DNA from: CAIWHR01 sp963717695
GTDB taxonomy: Bacteria; Pseudomonadota; Gammaproteobacteria; Burkholderiales; Casimicrobiaceae
NCBI GenBank assembly: GCA_963717695.1
Contig: CAVQWR010000003.1
Span: 496,001 to 560,000, forward strand
DNA: 64,000 nucleotides
Direction of reading: 5' to 3'
How positions within the stretch are numbered: position 1 is the stretch's first letter; each line of letters starts with the position of its first letter. Below are positions 39,294 through 47,551 of the stretch, one piece after another. The translations under genes were made by a program, and so were the position numbers. Below the pieces are notes generated by a model. It did not search any database. It saw only the letters and a list, made by a program, of their open reading frames with translations, and had not been told where the DNA came from.

Positions 39294-40121
39294 CTATTTC
39301 GGCGCAGCCGCCTCCAGTGCGGCGAGCTGGCCGTAGACGACCTGCGCAATCTTGAGGAGCTGGCCGCGGTCGACGTTGCCGGAGATCGCGTAGCCGCAAT
39401 CGTCGTCGATCCAGTAGAACACGCCGACGCCGTTGGCGACGGAATAGCGGAAGGCGGTCTCGCCGCTGCCGCCCGATGCGCCGCCGAGCGCGCCGGATTG
39501 CTTCCTCACCTGCAGCGACAGCCGCTGGTGATCCGGATTCTCGTACATGAAGAGGGCGGTCGGCTGCTCGTTGCCCGCGACCAGCCGGCCGCCGACGAGC
39601 GCAAAGCCGACGTCATTGAGATTCGGCGCGTGGACGGGGAATCCCAGCCGCTTGGTGAGCCAGGTCACCAGGCTCTTTTCCTCGCTGGCCCAGACCTCGA
39701 CCGGGCGGCGCGCGTCGGCCGCGTACAGCGCATGCGTGAACGCAGCCTGCCGGGCGAACGTCGTCGGCGTGCCGGCGCGCTCCAGCATCATGTCGCGCGC
39801 CAGCCATCCGATGGAGATCCCCACGACCAGCACTGCCGCCGCCGCCAGCGTCGACGCGATCATCCGGCGCGCCAAGCTGCGCGATCGGGCGGGCGGCGCT
39901 GCTGCCGCGACGAGGCGGTCGGGCATCGGCTCGGCGAGCACCGGATCGAGCGCGTCGCGCAGCATCGCGTTCTGGGCGCGGATCTCCGCGATCCGGAGCG
40001 CAAGCTCGGGGGCGCGGGCGAGCTCCGCCTCGAACTCCTGGACGCGGCGCGCGGGGAGCTGGCCGTCGGCAAAGGCGTGGAGGTCGGCGTCGGTGAAGGC
40101 GTCGCGGTTCGCCGGGCTCAT
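39294..40121 (-). CDS. Anti-sigma factor (transmembrane)
   Basis: 275 residues. The N-terminal cytoplasmic part begins MSPANRDAFTDADLHAFADG, the ECF anti-sigma start, but without the zinc HxxxCxxC. One transmembrane helix lies near 80-105 (MIASTLAAAAVLVVGISIGW). A periplasmic domain follows with FPVHAPNLNDVGFALVGGRL and YRYSV-type strands, similar to RsiW-like anti-sigma proteins. 16 bp after the sigma gene, same operon. Confidence 0.85.
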   Translation of the reverse strand: MSPANRDAFTDADLHAFADGQLPARRVQEFEAELARAPELALRIAEIRAQNAMLRDALDPVLAEPMPDRLVAAAAPPARSRSLARRMIASTLAAAAVLVVGISIGWLARDMMLERAGTPTTFARQAAFTHALYAADARRPVEVWASEEKSLVTWLTKRLGFPVHAPNLNDVGFALVGGRLVAGNEQPTALFMYENPDHQRLSLQVRKQSGALGGASGGSGETAFRYSVANGVGVFYWIDDDCGYAISGNVDRGQLLKIAQVVYGQLAALEAAAPK

Positions 40122-40137
40122 GGGAATCGACGGACGT

Positions 40138-40680
40138 TCATTTGATGATCCGCAACGGCGCGGAAGGCTCGGCAACGAGACGGCGAAGCCGTTCGCGTGC
40201 GCGCGAGAGCCGCGACATCACGGTGCCGATCGGCACGGACAGCACGGCGGCGATCTCGTCGTAGCGCATCTCCTCGACGGCGGCCAGGACGAGCACTTCG
40301 CGCTGCTCCGCCGGCAGCCGCTCCATCTGTCGGATGACTTCCTGCAGCAACACCCGCTCCTGCTGGTTCGCCCGCACCGGAACCTGCCACGCGGCACCCG
40401 TGGTGTCGTCGTCGAGCGAGGCGGTCGCCGCGTCGCGGCGAATGGTCGCGAGCTGGTTGATGTGGAGGTTGTGCATCACGGTGAAAAGCCATGCGCGAAG
40501 GTCGGTTCCCGCCTCCCAGAGCCGCCGTTTCTCCCAGGCGCGCGCGAGCGTGTCCTGCACGAGGTCGTCCGCCTTGGACGTGTCGCCGACCAGCACGCGC
40601 GCGTAACGGCGCAGGCGGGGAATCGCCGCGAGCAGCTCGGGGTGCGGGAGCGGAGGCGCGGGCGGCGTGACCGGTGTCAT
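40138..40680 (-). CDS. ECF RNA polymerase sigma factor
   Basis: 180 residues from the ATG at 40680. Region 2 (YARVLVGDTSKADDLVQDTL with LWEAGTDLRAWLFTVMHNLH) and region 4 (MERLPAEQREVLVLAAVEEM, then YDEIAAVLSVPIGTVMSRLS) are complete. Followed directly by its transmembrane anti-sigma factor. An envelope-stress type regulon is likely. The lipoprotein upstream on the same strand may be a target or operon member. Confidence 0.92.
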   Translation of the reverse strand: MTPVTPPAPPLPHPELLAAIPRLRRYARVLVGDTSKADDLVQDTLARAWEKRRLWEAGTDLRAWLFTVMHNLHINQLATIRRDAATASLDDDTTGAAWQVPVRANQQERVLLQEVIRQMERLPAEQREVLVLAAVEEMRYDEIAAVLSVPIGTVMSRLSRARERLRRLVAEPSAPLRIIK

Positions 40681-40749
40681 CACGAGGCGCGCGGACGCGA
40701 CGTCGGTCCCGGCACTGCGCGCGCGGCGTCGCTCACGTGGCTGCGCGCG

Positions 40750-41142
40750 TCATTCCGTTGCCCAGAACCACATGCCGTTGTAGTTGTGGCCGGTCTTGTC
40801 GCCAGGTTTGGTGTCCTTGGCATACGTATAGAGCGGCTTGCCCTTGTATGCCCATTGCATCCTGCCGTCATCGCGCTTGATCAGCGAATAGTTGCCCGAA
40901 GCCTTCGCATCCGCGCCGGCGACGAACGGCGGCCACAGATTGGCGCAGGGACCGTTGCATTCGCTCTTGCCGCTGTTGGGGACGTCCTTGGCGAACGTGT
41001 AGAGCGTCATCCCGTTGGGATCGGCGAGCGTTCCGTCGGCAACCTTCGCGGGCACCGGGGCCATGGCGGGCGTCATCGACTGGCAGGCGGCCAGCGTCAG
41101 CACAACGAGGGCGGCGGTGAGCCAGTGCATCGTCTTGTTCAT
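40750..41142 (-). CDS. Secreted-repeat lipoprotein (COG4315 type)
   Basis: 130 residues. The start at 41142 is supported by GGAG six bases upstream; a start at 41154 would include the ribosome site. Signal peptide MNKTMHWLTAALVVLTLAAC with lipobox LAAC. Two copies of the secreted-repeat motif: GMTLYTFAKDVPNSGKSECN with CAXLWPPF, and GKPLYTYAKDTKPGDKTGHN ending GMWFWATE. Function of the family is unknown; it is often next to ECF sigma operons, as here (66 bp before the sigma gene). Confidence 0.85.
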   Translation of the reverse strand: MNKTMHWLTAALVVLTLAACQSMTPAMAPVPAKVADGTLADPNGMTLYTFAKDVPNSGKSECNGPCANLWPPFVAGADAKASGNYSLIKRDDGRMQWAYKGKPLYTYAKDTKPGDKTGHNYNGMWFWATE

Positions 41143-41260
41143 CTTCTTCTCCATTGGTATGAGAGTGCGGGCGCCACGGCCAACAGGCGGATTCCGCGGA
41201 TTATTCCTGCACGCGGCGTTCGGGACCGGATTCGGAGCCGCGGCTGTAGACTGCAGGGTG

Positions 41261-41986
41261 CTACGGTACTTCGGCCGACGGCATCCTGGCAAGGATGATC
41301 CCCGTCTTCCGGGCCAATCCCGGCGCACCGGGATTGCGCTCGTAGAAACGCGGATTGGGCGCCATCGCCGCGAGGCGCGCCGACTGCTCCGGCGACAGCT
41401 GCGCCGCGCTCACGCCGAAGTAGCGCCGCGCGGCGGCTTCCGCGCCGAAGATGCCCTCGCCCCATTCGATCACGTTGAGGTAGAGCTCGAAGATCCGCTG
41501 CTTCGGCAGCATCGCCTCCAGCATCACGGTGATCGCGGCTTCCTCGCCCTTGCGCCAGTAGCTCTTCTGCGACGAGAGAAATAGATTCTTCGCGAGCTGC
41601 TGGGTGATCGTCGAGCCGCCGGCGACGATGTGGCCGCGCTTCTGATTCTTTTCCAGCGCGAGCGCGATCCCGTCCCAGTCGAACCCTTCGTGGTCGACGA
41701 ACTTCGCGTCCTCCGCGGCGATCATCGCGCGTTTCAACGACATCGAGATCCGCGCATACGGCACAAAGTCGTAGCGGGCCACGGCGTTGCGGTTCTTCGC
41801 GCGCGCCTCGCCGGCGCGCTGCGCCATGAACGACGTCTCGCCGGGCACGTGGCCCGCATACCACGCGATGTGAAGCGCGATCCACACGACCCACAGCAGG
41901 ACGACCGCCAGCGCGGCCGCCGCCGCGATGCCGATGATGCGGGCGATGCTCCTTCCTGTGGATTTGGCGCGGGGCTGCCTGGTCAT
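41261..41986 (-). CDS. mtgA: Monofunctional peptidoglycan glycosyltransferase
   Basis: 241 residues. Polymerises lipid II into glycan strands. One N-terminal membrane helix (IIGIAAAAALAVVLLWVVWI), then the GT51 motifs AMIAAEDAKFVDHEGFDWDG with the catalytic Glu, GGSTITQQLAKNLFLS, KGEEAAITVMLEAMLPKQRI and LNVIEWGEGIFGAEAAAR. Intact. Downstream of aroE across a repeat element. Confidence 0.95.
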   Translation of the reverse strand: MTRQPRAKSTGRSIARIIGIAAAAALAVVLLWVVWIALHIAWYAGHVPGETSFMAQRAGEARAKNRNAVARYDFVPYARISMSLKRAMIAAEDAKFVDHEGFDWDGIALALEKNQKRGHIVAGGSTITQQLAKNLFLSSQKSYWRKGEEAAITVMLEAMLPKQRIFELYLNVIEWGEGIFGAEAAARRYFGVSAAQLSPEQSARLAAMAPNPRFYERNPGAPGLARKTGIILARMPSAEVP

Positions 41987-42041
41987 CGCGTTGAAGCCAT
42001 CTCAAAAACGTAGCGAGCAGCCCCGAGCGCCGCTTTTGCCG

Positions 42042-42116
42042 AATGAGGGCCCGCAGCGAGCCCCGAGATAGTACTGAGCGGTACGGCGAGGGGCGAGCGA
42101 GGACACGAAAGCGAAT
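42042..42116 (+). repeat. Dispersed repeat copy between aroE and mtgA
   Basis: Reads AATGAGGGCCCGCAGCGAGC, then CCCGAGATAGTACTGAGCGG and TACGGCGAGGGGCGAGCGAG. About 85 percent like the minus-strand sequence at 47418-47492 over roughly 75 bp, and related at its core to the insertion in hemF. The 210-bp gap between aroE and mtgA contains this element plus a GC-rich flank with short dyads (ATGCGAGCAT, GGCCGCGAAGCGG). Confidence 0.8.
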
Positions 42117-42216
42117 GCTTCAGTGGAGGCTAACGCGAGCAATGCGAGCATTAGGCCGCGAAGCGGTGGCCGGAACTACAAAGCGATCGGGGCGCACAGC
42201 AGTTTTGGAGATGGCT

Positions 42217-43059
42217 TCAGGCGGCGCGCGGGTGGCCGCGCAGCAACTGGAACATCGCCGTCGTGTCGGGACGCACGCCGCGCCACAGGTGAAAGCTCTC
42301 CGCAGCCTGCTCGATCAGCATGCCGAGCCCGTCCGCCGCGCGCGCGGCGCCGTGATCCCGCGCGAAACGCACGAACGGGGTCGGCACGTCGTCGCGTGCG
42401 TAGACCAGGTCGTATGCGAAGCTGCCGGCGGCGAAGATCGTCGCGGGGCATGGCGCGGGGCCGGGATCGCCTTCGCGCATCCCGAAGCTGGTCGCATTGA
42501 TGACGACGTCGAAGGTCGCGCCCGCGAGCTCGGGCGGAGCGACCGCGGTGACGGGGCCCAGCCGCGCGAAATCGGTGGCGAGCGCTTCGGCTTTCGCGAC
42601 GGTGCGGTTCGCGATGACTACACTCGCGGGTTGCGCCGCAAGGATCGGCGCGAGAATGCCGTGCGCGGCGCCGCCGGCCCCGAGCACCGCCACGCGACGG
42701 CCGGCGAGCGCGATGCCCATGTTCTCGACGAGATCGTGCACGAGCCCCGCGCCGTCGGTGTTGTCGGCGTGCCAGTGATCTCCGACCCGCTTCAGCGTAT
42801 TGACGGCCTTCGCGAGGCGCGCGCGCTCGGTGCATTCGGCGGCGAGCGCGAACGCCTCGACCTTGAACGGGACGGTGACGTTGAGGCCGCGGCCGCCCGA
42901 TGCGGCGAATGCTTCGACGGTGGCAGAGAAGGCGTCGATCGGCGCGAGCAGCCGCTCGTAGCTGATGTCCTGGCCCGTGCGGCGCGCGAATTCCGCGTGG
43001 ATCAACGGCGATTTCGAGTGGGCGACGGGATTGCCGACAATGGCGTAGCGGTCTGTCAT
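42217..43059 (-). CDS. aroE: Shikimate dehydrogenase
   Basis: 280 residues. NADPH-dependent reduction of 3-dehydroshikimate. Substrate pocket NPVAHSKSPLIHAEFARRTG, catalytic Lys in GLNVTVPFKVEAF, DNTDGAGLVHDL, and the NADP loop VAVLGAGGAAHGILAPILA with IANRTVAKAEAL. Intact. 9 bp after tonB, in the conserved rnb-tonB-aroE-mtgA order. Confidence 0.95.
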   Translation of the reverse strand: MTDRYAIVGNPVAHSKSPLIHAEFARRTGQDISYERLLAPIDAFSATVEAFAASGGRGLNVTVPFKVEAFALAAECTERARLAKAVNTLKRVGDHWHADNTDGAGLVHDLVENMGIALAGRRVAVLGAGGAAHGILAPILAAQPASVVIANRTVAKAEALATDFARLGPVTAVAPPELAGATFDVVINATSFGMREGDPGPAPCPATIFAAGSFAYDLVYARDDVPTPFVRFARDHGAARAADGLGMLIEQAAESFHLWRGVRPDTTAMFQLLRGHPRAA

Positions 43060-43068
43060 CAGTGATGC

Positions 43069-44343
43069 CTAGTTGCTGCGAAGCTCGTCGCCTTTGGTGA
43101 AGGTCCAGGTCCGCGTGATGTGAACGACGTCGGTGTCGCGCCGGATGTCCGGCGGAAACGCCGAATACGGTGCGGCCATCTCGACGATGTGGATCGCGGC
43201 CGCATCGAGCAGGCGATGTCCCGACGAACGGTTGACCTCGATGTCCTCGATCGTACCGTCGGCGCGGATAGACACGGTGAGGAGCAGGCTGCCATAGAGC
43301 TTTTGCTCCCGCGCCGCTTCCGGATAGTTGAGATTGCCGACGCGCTCGACCTTGAGCCGCCAGTCCTCGACATAGCGGGCGAAGCGGAACTCCTCGGCGC
43401 GCGCGCCGATGAACTTGCGCTTGGGCCGCTTCTGGTAGGCGTCCATCTCCTTCGCGATCTGCGCCTCGAGCCGCATCACCTGGAGCGTGCGCTGCGCCAT
43501 CTCGGTGGCGGTCGGCGTCTCCGTGTTCGGTGGAGCGTCGACGGGCTTTGCGACCGCGGCGGGCGTGCGCGCGTCCTTCAGCTGCGTCAGCAGCTCCTTC
43601 GCCTGCCGCTCGAGCGCGACGGTCTGCTGCGTCGCGACCGAGAGGTCGTTGCTCGTCTCCTCCTTCGGCATGACCGGCAACGGCGTCTTCGCGCGGCGGT
43701 CGGCATCCGTGTTGCCGCCGCCGTCGAGGTGCGCCTGCGCGAGAATGTCCGCCTTGGTCGGCCTGGTGGCGGATTTCGCATTGACGAGCGCGACCTCGAG
43801 CATCGGGCCGCGATCGAACATCTTGTCGAGATCGAACGGGCGAAACTTGATCGCCAGCACGATCGCGTGAACGGCGATCGAGATGCAAAGCGTCCAGACC
43901 ACAAGCCGGCGCTCGCCCGGTTCGATGTCGAAATACGCGACCGGCAGCGGCGCTGCCGCCGCAGCTGCGCCGCCGGCGGAGACCTGCGGCACGACGAGGG
44001 CGACGGGCGCGGCTCGCGCGGCTGGCGCCGTCGACGTTGGCTCCGCACGCTTGCGCGGGCGCGGGGTGCTCGCGGTCGATGGCGCGCTCTTCGCGCTCGT
44101 CGCCGCGCTTCTCGCGGGCTTTTTCGCGGCGACCGGTCCTGCGGGCTCGGACTGTGGGGATGCGGGCGCAGCGGCAGGCTTCGTGCGTGCGGCCGCGGGC
44201 GAAGAAGCAGCGGGCTTCGCGAGCGCGTCGCGCGGCGCCACCGGCTTGCGCGTCCGCGGCGCGCGCGGCGGCGGCGCCGCCGCGGGATCCGGCACTAGCT
44301 GCGGGGGCGCTATCGGCTTCGGCGAGGCGGGTCGGCGCGGCAA
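43069..44343 (-). CDS. tonB: TonB-family energy transducer with long Ala/Pro/Lys N-terminus
   Basis: 424 residues if started at TTG 44343. The C-terminal TonB domain is clear (LNYPEAAREQKLYGSLLLTV, IEVNRSSGHRLLDAAAIHIV, TWTFTKGDELRSN). A transmembrane helix (LVVWTLCISIAVHAIVLAIK) lies near residue 145, preceded by about 140 residues rich in Ala, Pro and Lys/Arg, where TonB normally has a short cytoplasmic tail. There is no ATG before the helix, so a GTG just before it (VVWTLCISI) is an alternative start giving ordinary topology. Transfers proton-motive energy to outer-membrane receptors. Confidence 0.85.
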   Translation of the reverse strand: MPRRPASPKPIAPPQLVPDPAAAPPPRAPRTRKPVAPRDALAKPAASSPAAARTKPAAAPASPQSEPAGPVAAKKPARSAATSAKSAPSTASTPRPRKRAEPTSTAPAARAAPVALVVPQVSAGGAAAAAAPLPVAYFDIEPGERRLVVWTLCISIAVHAIVLAIKFRPFDLDKMFDRGPMLEVALVNAKSATRPTKADILAQAHLDGGGNTDADRRAKTPLPVMPKEETSNDLSVATQQTVALERQAKELLTQLKDARTPAAVAKPVDAPPNTETPTATEMAQRTLQVMRLEAQIAKEMDAYQKRPKRKFIGARAEEFRFARYVEDWRLKVERVGNLNYPEAAREQKLYGSLLLTVSIRADGTIEDIEVNRSSGHRLLDAAAIHIVEMAAPYSAFPPDIRRDTDVVHITRTWTFTKGDELRSN

Positions 44344-44415
44344 TTCGTGCGGGACGCGTTATGTCAATGTCGTATTGTAGCTTGGGCCGCCCGCCGCTGC
44401 CCCGCCCCGCGGCGC

Positions 44416-46257
44416 TTATTCGACGAGTCCGGCGTAGCGGCACTCCAGCGTCGACGCGAGGAGATCGATGCGGCCGATGCCGACCCGTACGGGCGACGCC
44501 GGTGCGAGCGCCGGCAGGTCGGCGAGTCGCACGACCAGCGGAAGCCGGTCGAAGCGCACCAGATTCTCGCGGATCACCGTCGCGGGCGACTCCTCGATCT
44601 TCTCCTGCAGCAGCCAGCGCAGGCACCAGTAGTGCTCCATCCGGTCCTGGAACTCGGCGTAGATCGAATAGGTCGCCTCGAAATCGGCCAGGATCGCGAA
44701 GAGCTCGGCGTCGTTGTCCGCATAGGGCGGCTTCGCTCCGGACAACGCGGAGATGAGCTGCCGCTGGTTCACGAGATCGCTGTAGCGGCGCAGCGGCGAG
44801 CTTGCCCAGAGATAGTGGGCGAGCCCCAGGCCCTGGTGCTCGGCCGGCCGCGTGCTCATCTTCACCTTGCCGTTCGCCTGCGTCCGGTAGAGTCCCGCGG
44901 CGTGCGCGTCCGCAAGCACCTTGCCCCAGGTGCTGTTGACGAAGATCATGAGCTCGGACACGAGCTTGTCGAGGGGACTGCCGCGCGGCCGCGGCCGGAT
45001 CGTCACGCGCTCCTCCGGCGTTGCGCCCCAGTCGACGTCGAAGCTGTAGTCGATCCGCGCGAAATCTGCCTTGCCGCGCGCCGCGAACAGCGCCTGCGCG
45101 AACTTCCACAGCGTGCGAAGCTCCGGCGTCCACTCGGGGTCGGCGGGCGACGGCAGCTCGTTCGCGAACGCATCCGAGATCGTGTCGAGCGAAAGATTGG
45201 CCGCGATCGGCACGCTCTCCACGCGCGTCTCGTGCTTCACGAGCGCGCCGTCCGGCTTCACCTCGGCATAGAGCGACAGCGCAGGTACGGTACGTCCGGC
45301 GCCGAGCGTGAATGCGCCGATGACTTCCTCCGGCAGCATCGTGATCTTGCGGCCGGGCATGTAGACGGTCGACAGCCGGTTCCGCGCGATTGCGTCGAGC
45401 GGCGCGCCGCGCGGGATGGCGAGCGCCGGCGCGGCGATGTGAATTCCGATCTCGTGGTTGCCGTTCGGAAGCTCGCGCACCGAGAACGCGTCGTCGATTT
45501 CGGTCGTCGTCGCATCGTCGATCGAGAACGCGCGCGCCGTCGCGGCCGGAGGAGGCACAATCGCCGGCAGCGTGCCCCATGGCGGAAACGCAATGCCTTG
45601 CGGAAAGGCCTGCGCGAGGAACGCGTCGAAATGGTAATCGTGCGTCGACGGAATCGCGCCGCAGCGCGACAGCAGGGCCAGCGGATTGGTCTGGCGCGCC
45701 TCGCACGCCGCCATCAGCGCCTTCCATTCGAGCGACTGCTTGTCGGGCTTGTGCAGCAGCATCGGCAGCTTCGCCCGCAGCGCGTCCGGCAGCCGATCGG
45801 CGGCAAGCTCGACGCACCAGGCCGCGACGTCCGCGGCTTCGCGCTTCTTGCGCTCGACCGAGGCGAGCGCCGCCTTCAGCGCGTCCGGCGGTGCCTTGCG
45901 GTATCTGCCCTTGCCGCGCTTGTAGAAATACATCGGCGCGCCCGCCAGCGCGAGCGCGACCGCGGCTGCCTCGGGCGCCACCGGCTTGCGGCCGTAGTAC
46001 TCCTGCGCGAGATCGGCGAATCCGAACTCGTCTTCCGCCGACGCCTCCCAGAGGAAGTTGGGGTCGAGCTCGCCCGCGAGCCGCTGCGCGTCGGCCGACA
46101 GCGCCGCCGGCGACGGGTCGGTGAAACGCAGCAGCACGGCCGCGGCCTTGATCTTGAGGCGCTTGCCCGAGACTGCCTCGACCTGCAGCGACGTGTCGTT
46201 GTCGGCGAGAACGGTGCCGGCCTTGAGCTGGCCGTCGTCCTCGAAATAGACGTGCAT
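44416..46257 (-). CDS. RNB-domain ribonuclease (RNase II family)
   Basis: 613 residues from the ATG at 46257 (MHVYFEDDGQLKAGTVLADN). A 3'-5' exoribonuclease. The N-terminal OB region is followed by the catalytic block RAFSIDDATTTEIDDAFSVR with the Mg-binding Asp cluster, IHIAAPALAIPRGAPLDAIA, STVYMPGRKITMLPEEVIGA and YLWASSPLRRYSDLVNQRQL with the catalytic Arg. A minus-strand TATAAT (46306-46311) lies about 50 bp upstream; no Shine-Dalgarno is evident. Divergent from the aldo/keto reductase. Confidence 0.93.
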   Translation of the reverse strand: MHVYFEDDGQLKAGTVLADNDTSLQVEAVSGKRLKIKAAAVLLRFTDPSPAALSADAQRLAGELDPNFLWEASAEDEFGFADLAQEYYGRKPVAPEAAAVALALAGAPMYFYKRGKGRYRKAPPDALKAALASVERKKREAADVAAWCVELAADRLPDALRAKLPMLLHKPDKQSLEWKALMAACEARQTNPLALLSRCGAIPSTHDYHFDAFLAQAFPQGIAFPPWGTLPAIVPPPAATARAFSIDDATTTEIDDAFSVRELPNGNHEIGIHIAAPALAIPRGAPLDAIARNRLSTVYMPGRKITMLPEEVIGAFTLGAGRTVPALSLYAEVKPDGALVKHETRVESVPIAANLSLDTISDAFANELPSPADPEWTPELRTLWKFAQALFAARGKADFARIDYSFDVDWGATPEERVTIRPRPRGSPLDKLVSELMIFVNSTWGKVLADAHAAGLYRTQANGKVKMSTRPAEHQGLGLAHYLWASSPLRRYSDLVNQRQLISALSGAKPPYADNDAELFAILADFEATYSIYAEFQDRMEHYWCLRWLLQEKIEESPATVIRENLVRFDRLPLVVRLADLPALAPASPVRVGIGRIDLLASTLECRYAGLVE

Positions 46258-46305
46258 AGGAGAATCGCTCTGGGCGCGGTCGCAGAGCGGCCGATCGGGG
46301 CCCGG

Positions 46306-46311
46306 ATTATA
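46306..46311 (-). promoter_or_regulatory. Candidate -10 element for RNase II-tonB-aroE-mtgA
   Basis: Perfect TATAAT on the minus strand inside the 115-bp divergent gap with the aldo/keto reductase gene. A good -35 hexamer at normal spacing is not visible, so it is only a candidate. Confidence 0.35.
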
Positions 46312-46372
46312 GCCTGCCGACGCGCGCGCCGATGGTAGACTTTGCGCCCCGCGACGACGCTGCGAAATCCCG

Positions 46373-47389
46373 ATGACCACGACGACAATGGATTACCTCT
46401 CCCTCGGCGACAGCGGACTGCGCGTGTCGCCGCTGTGCCTTGGCACGATGATGTTCGGCGATCGCACCGACGCCGCCGAAGCGCAGCGGATCGTCGACGC
46501 CGCCTTCGCGGCCGGCGTGAACTTCATCGACACCGCCGACGCCTATTCCACGGGAGCCTCGGAGACGATCGTCGGCGCCGCGATCCGGGCGAACCGCAAG
46601 CGCTGGATTCTCGCGACCAAGGTCGGCAACGTGATGACGGCGAAGCCGCACGACGGCGGATTGTCGCGGCGCTGGGTGCTGCAGGCCTGCGACGACAGCC
46701 TCGCGCGGCTTGGCACCGACTACATCGACGTCTACTACCTGCACAAGGACGATCCAGAGACGCCGATCGGCGAGACCGTCGGCGCGATCGGCGACCTGAT
46801 CCGCGGCGGAAAGATCCGCTATTTCGGCGTATCGAACTACCGCGGCTGGCGCATCGCCGAAGTCGTCGCCGAATGCGAGGCGCAGGGCGTGCCGCTGCCC
46901 GTCGTCTGCCAGCCGTACTACAACCTCCTCAATCGCCAGCCCGAGGTCGAGATCCTTCCGGCCTGCGATCACTACGGCATCGGCGTCGCGCCGTACTCGC
47001 CGATCGCGCGCGGCGTGCTGACCGGCAAGTACCGCCCCGGCGCGATGCCCGAAGGCTCGCGCGCCGCCCGCGGCGATGCGCGGATGATGGAAACGGAATA
47101 TCGCGAGGAGTCGGTTGCGATCGCGCAGACGCTCGCGGCGCACGCGCAAAAGACCGGACGCACGCTCACTCAGTTCGCGCTCGCCTGGCTGTGGGCGAAC
47201 GAGATCGTCACTTCGGTGATCGCCGGCCCGCGCACGCTCCTGCAGTGGAACGACTACGTCGGCGCGCTCGGCACACGCTGGGACGGCGCGGACGAGGCGC
47301 TGGTCGACTCGCTGGTGAAGCCGGGCCACGCGTCGACGCACGGCTACAACGATCCGCAGTACCCGTTCTTCGGACGAATCGTCCGCTAG
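46373..47389 (+). CDS. Aldo/keto reductase
   Basis: 338 residues, intact. NADPH-dependent carbonyl reductase of the (beta/alpha)8 type. Catalytic tetrad: Asp and Tyr in NFIDTADAYSTGASE, Lys in RWILATKVGNVM, His in VYYLHKDDPETP. Cofactor region APYSPIARGVLTGKYRPGAM and SVIAGPRTLLQWNDYVGALG. Closest in feel to the AKR families acting on short aldehydes; the substrate is unknown. Divergent from the RNase II gene, with a dispersed repeat just downstream. Confidence 0.92.
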   Translation: MTTTTMDYLSLGDSGLRVSPLCLGTMMFGDRTDAAEAQRIVDAAFAAGVNFIDTADAYSTGASETIVGAAIRANRKRWILATKVGNVMTAKPHDGGLSRRWVLQACDDSLARLGTDYIDVYYLHKDDPETPIGETVGAIGDLIRGGKIRYFGVSNYRGWRIAEVVAECEAQGVPLPVVCQPYYNLLNRQPEVEILPACDHYGIGVAPYSPIARGVLTGKYRPGAMPEGSRAARGDARMMETEYREESVAIAQTLAAHAQKTGRTLTQFALAWLWANEIVTSVIAGPRTLLQWNDYVGALGTRWDGADEALVDSLVKPGHASTHGYNDPQYPFFGRIVR

Positions 47390-47417
47390 AACCATTCAAA
47401 ATCGGCTGCGCGGCCCG

Positions 47418-47492
47418 ATTGCTTTGTCGTGTCCTCGCTCGCTCCTCGCTGTACCTCTGTCTACTATCTCGGAGCTCGCTGCGGGCCCTCAT
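47418..47492 (-). repeat. Dispersed repeat copy after the aldo/keto reductase gene
   Basis: On the minus strand it reads ATGAGGGCCCGCAGCGAGCT, then CCGAGATAGTAGACAGAGGT and ACAGCGAGGAGCGAGCGAGG. It matches the plus-strand copy at 42042-42116 with about 85 percent identity and shares GCTTTGTC (plus strand, 47430-47437) with the hemF copy. The 160-bp gap between two convergent genes holds only this element. Confidence 0.8.
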
Positions 47493-47551
47493 CGGCCACT
47501 GAGGCACTCGGACCGCTCGCCCCATCTTGAAGGTTCCAGGGTTGGTCCAGC

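Noticed and set aside
42176..45817. A 1213-codon minus-strand open frame covering aroE, tonB and RNase II
   Set aside because: It lies out of frame with three clear genes on the same strand and is Arg/Ala-rich noise.
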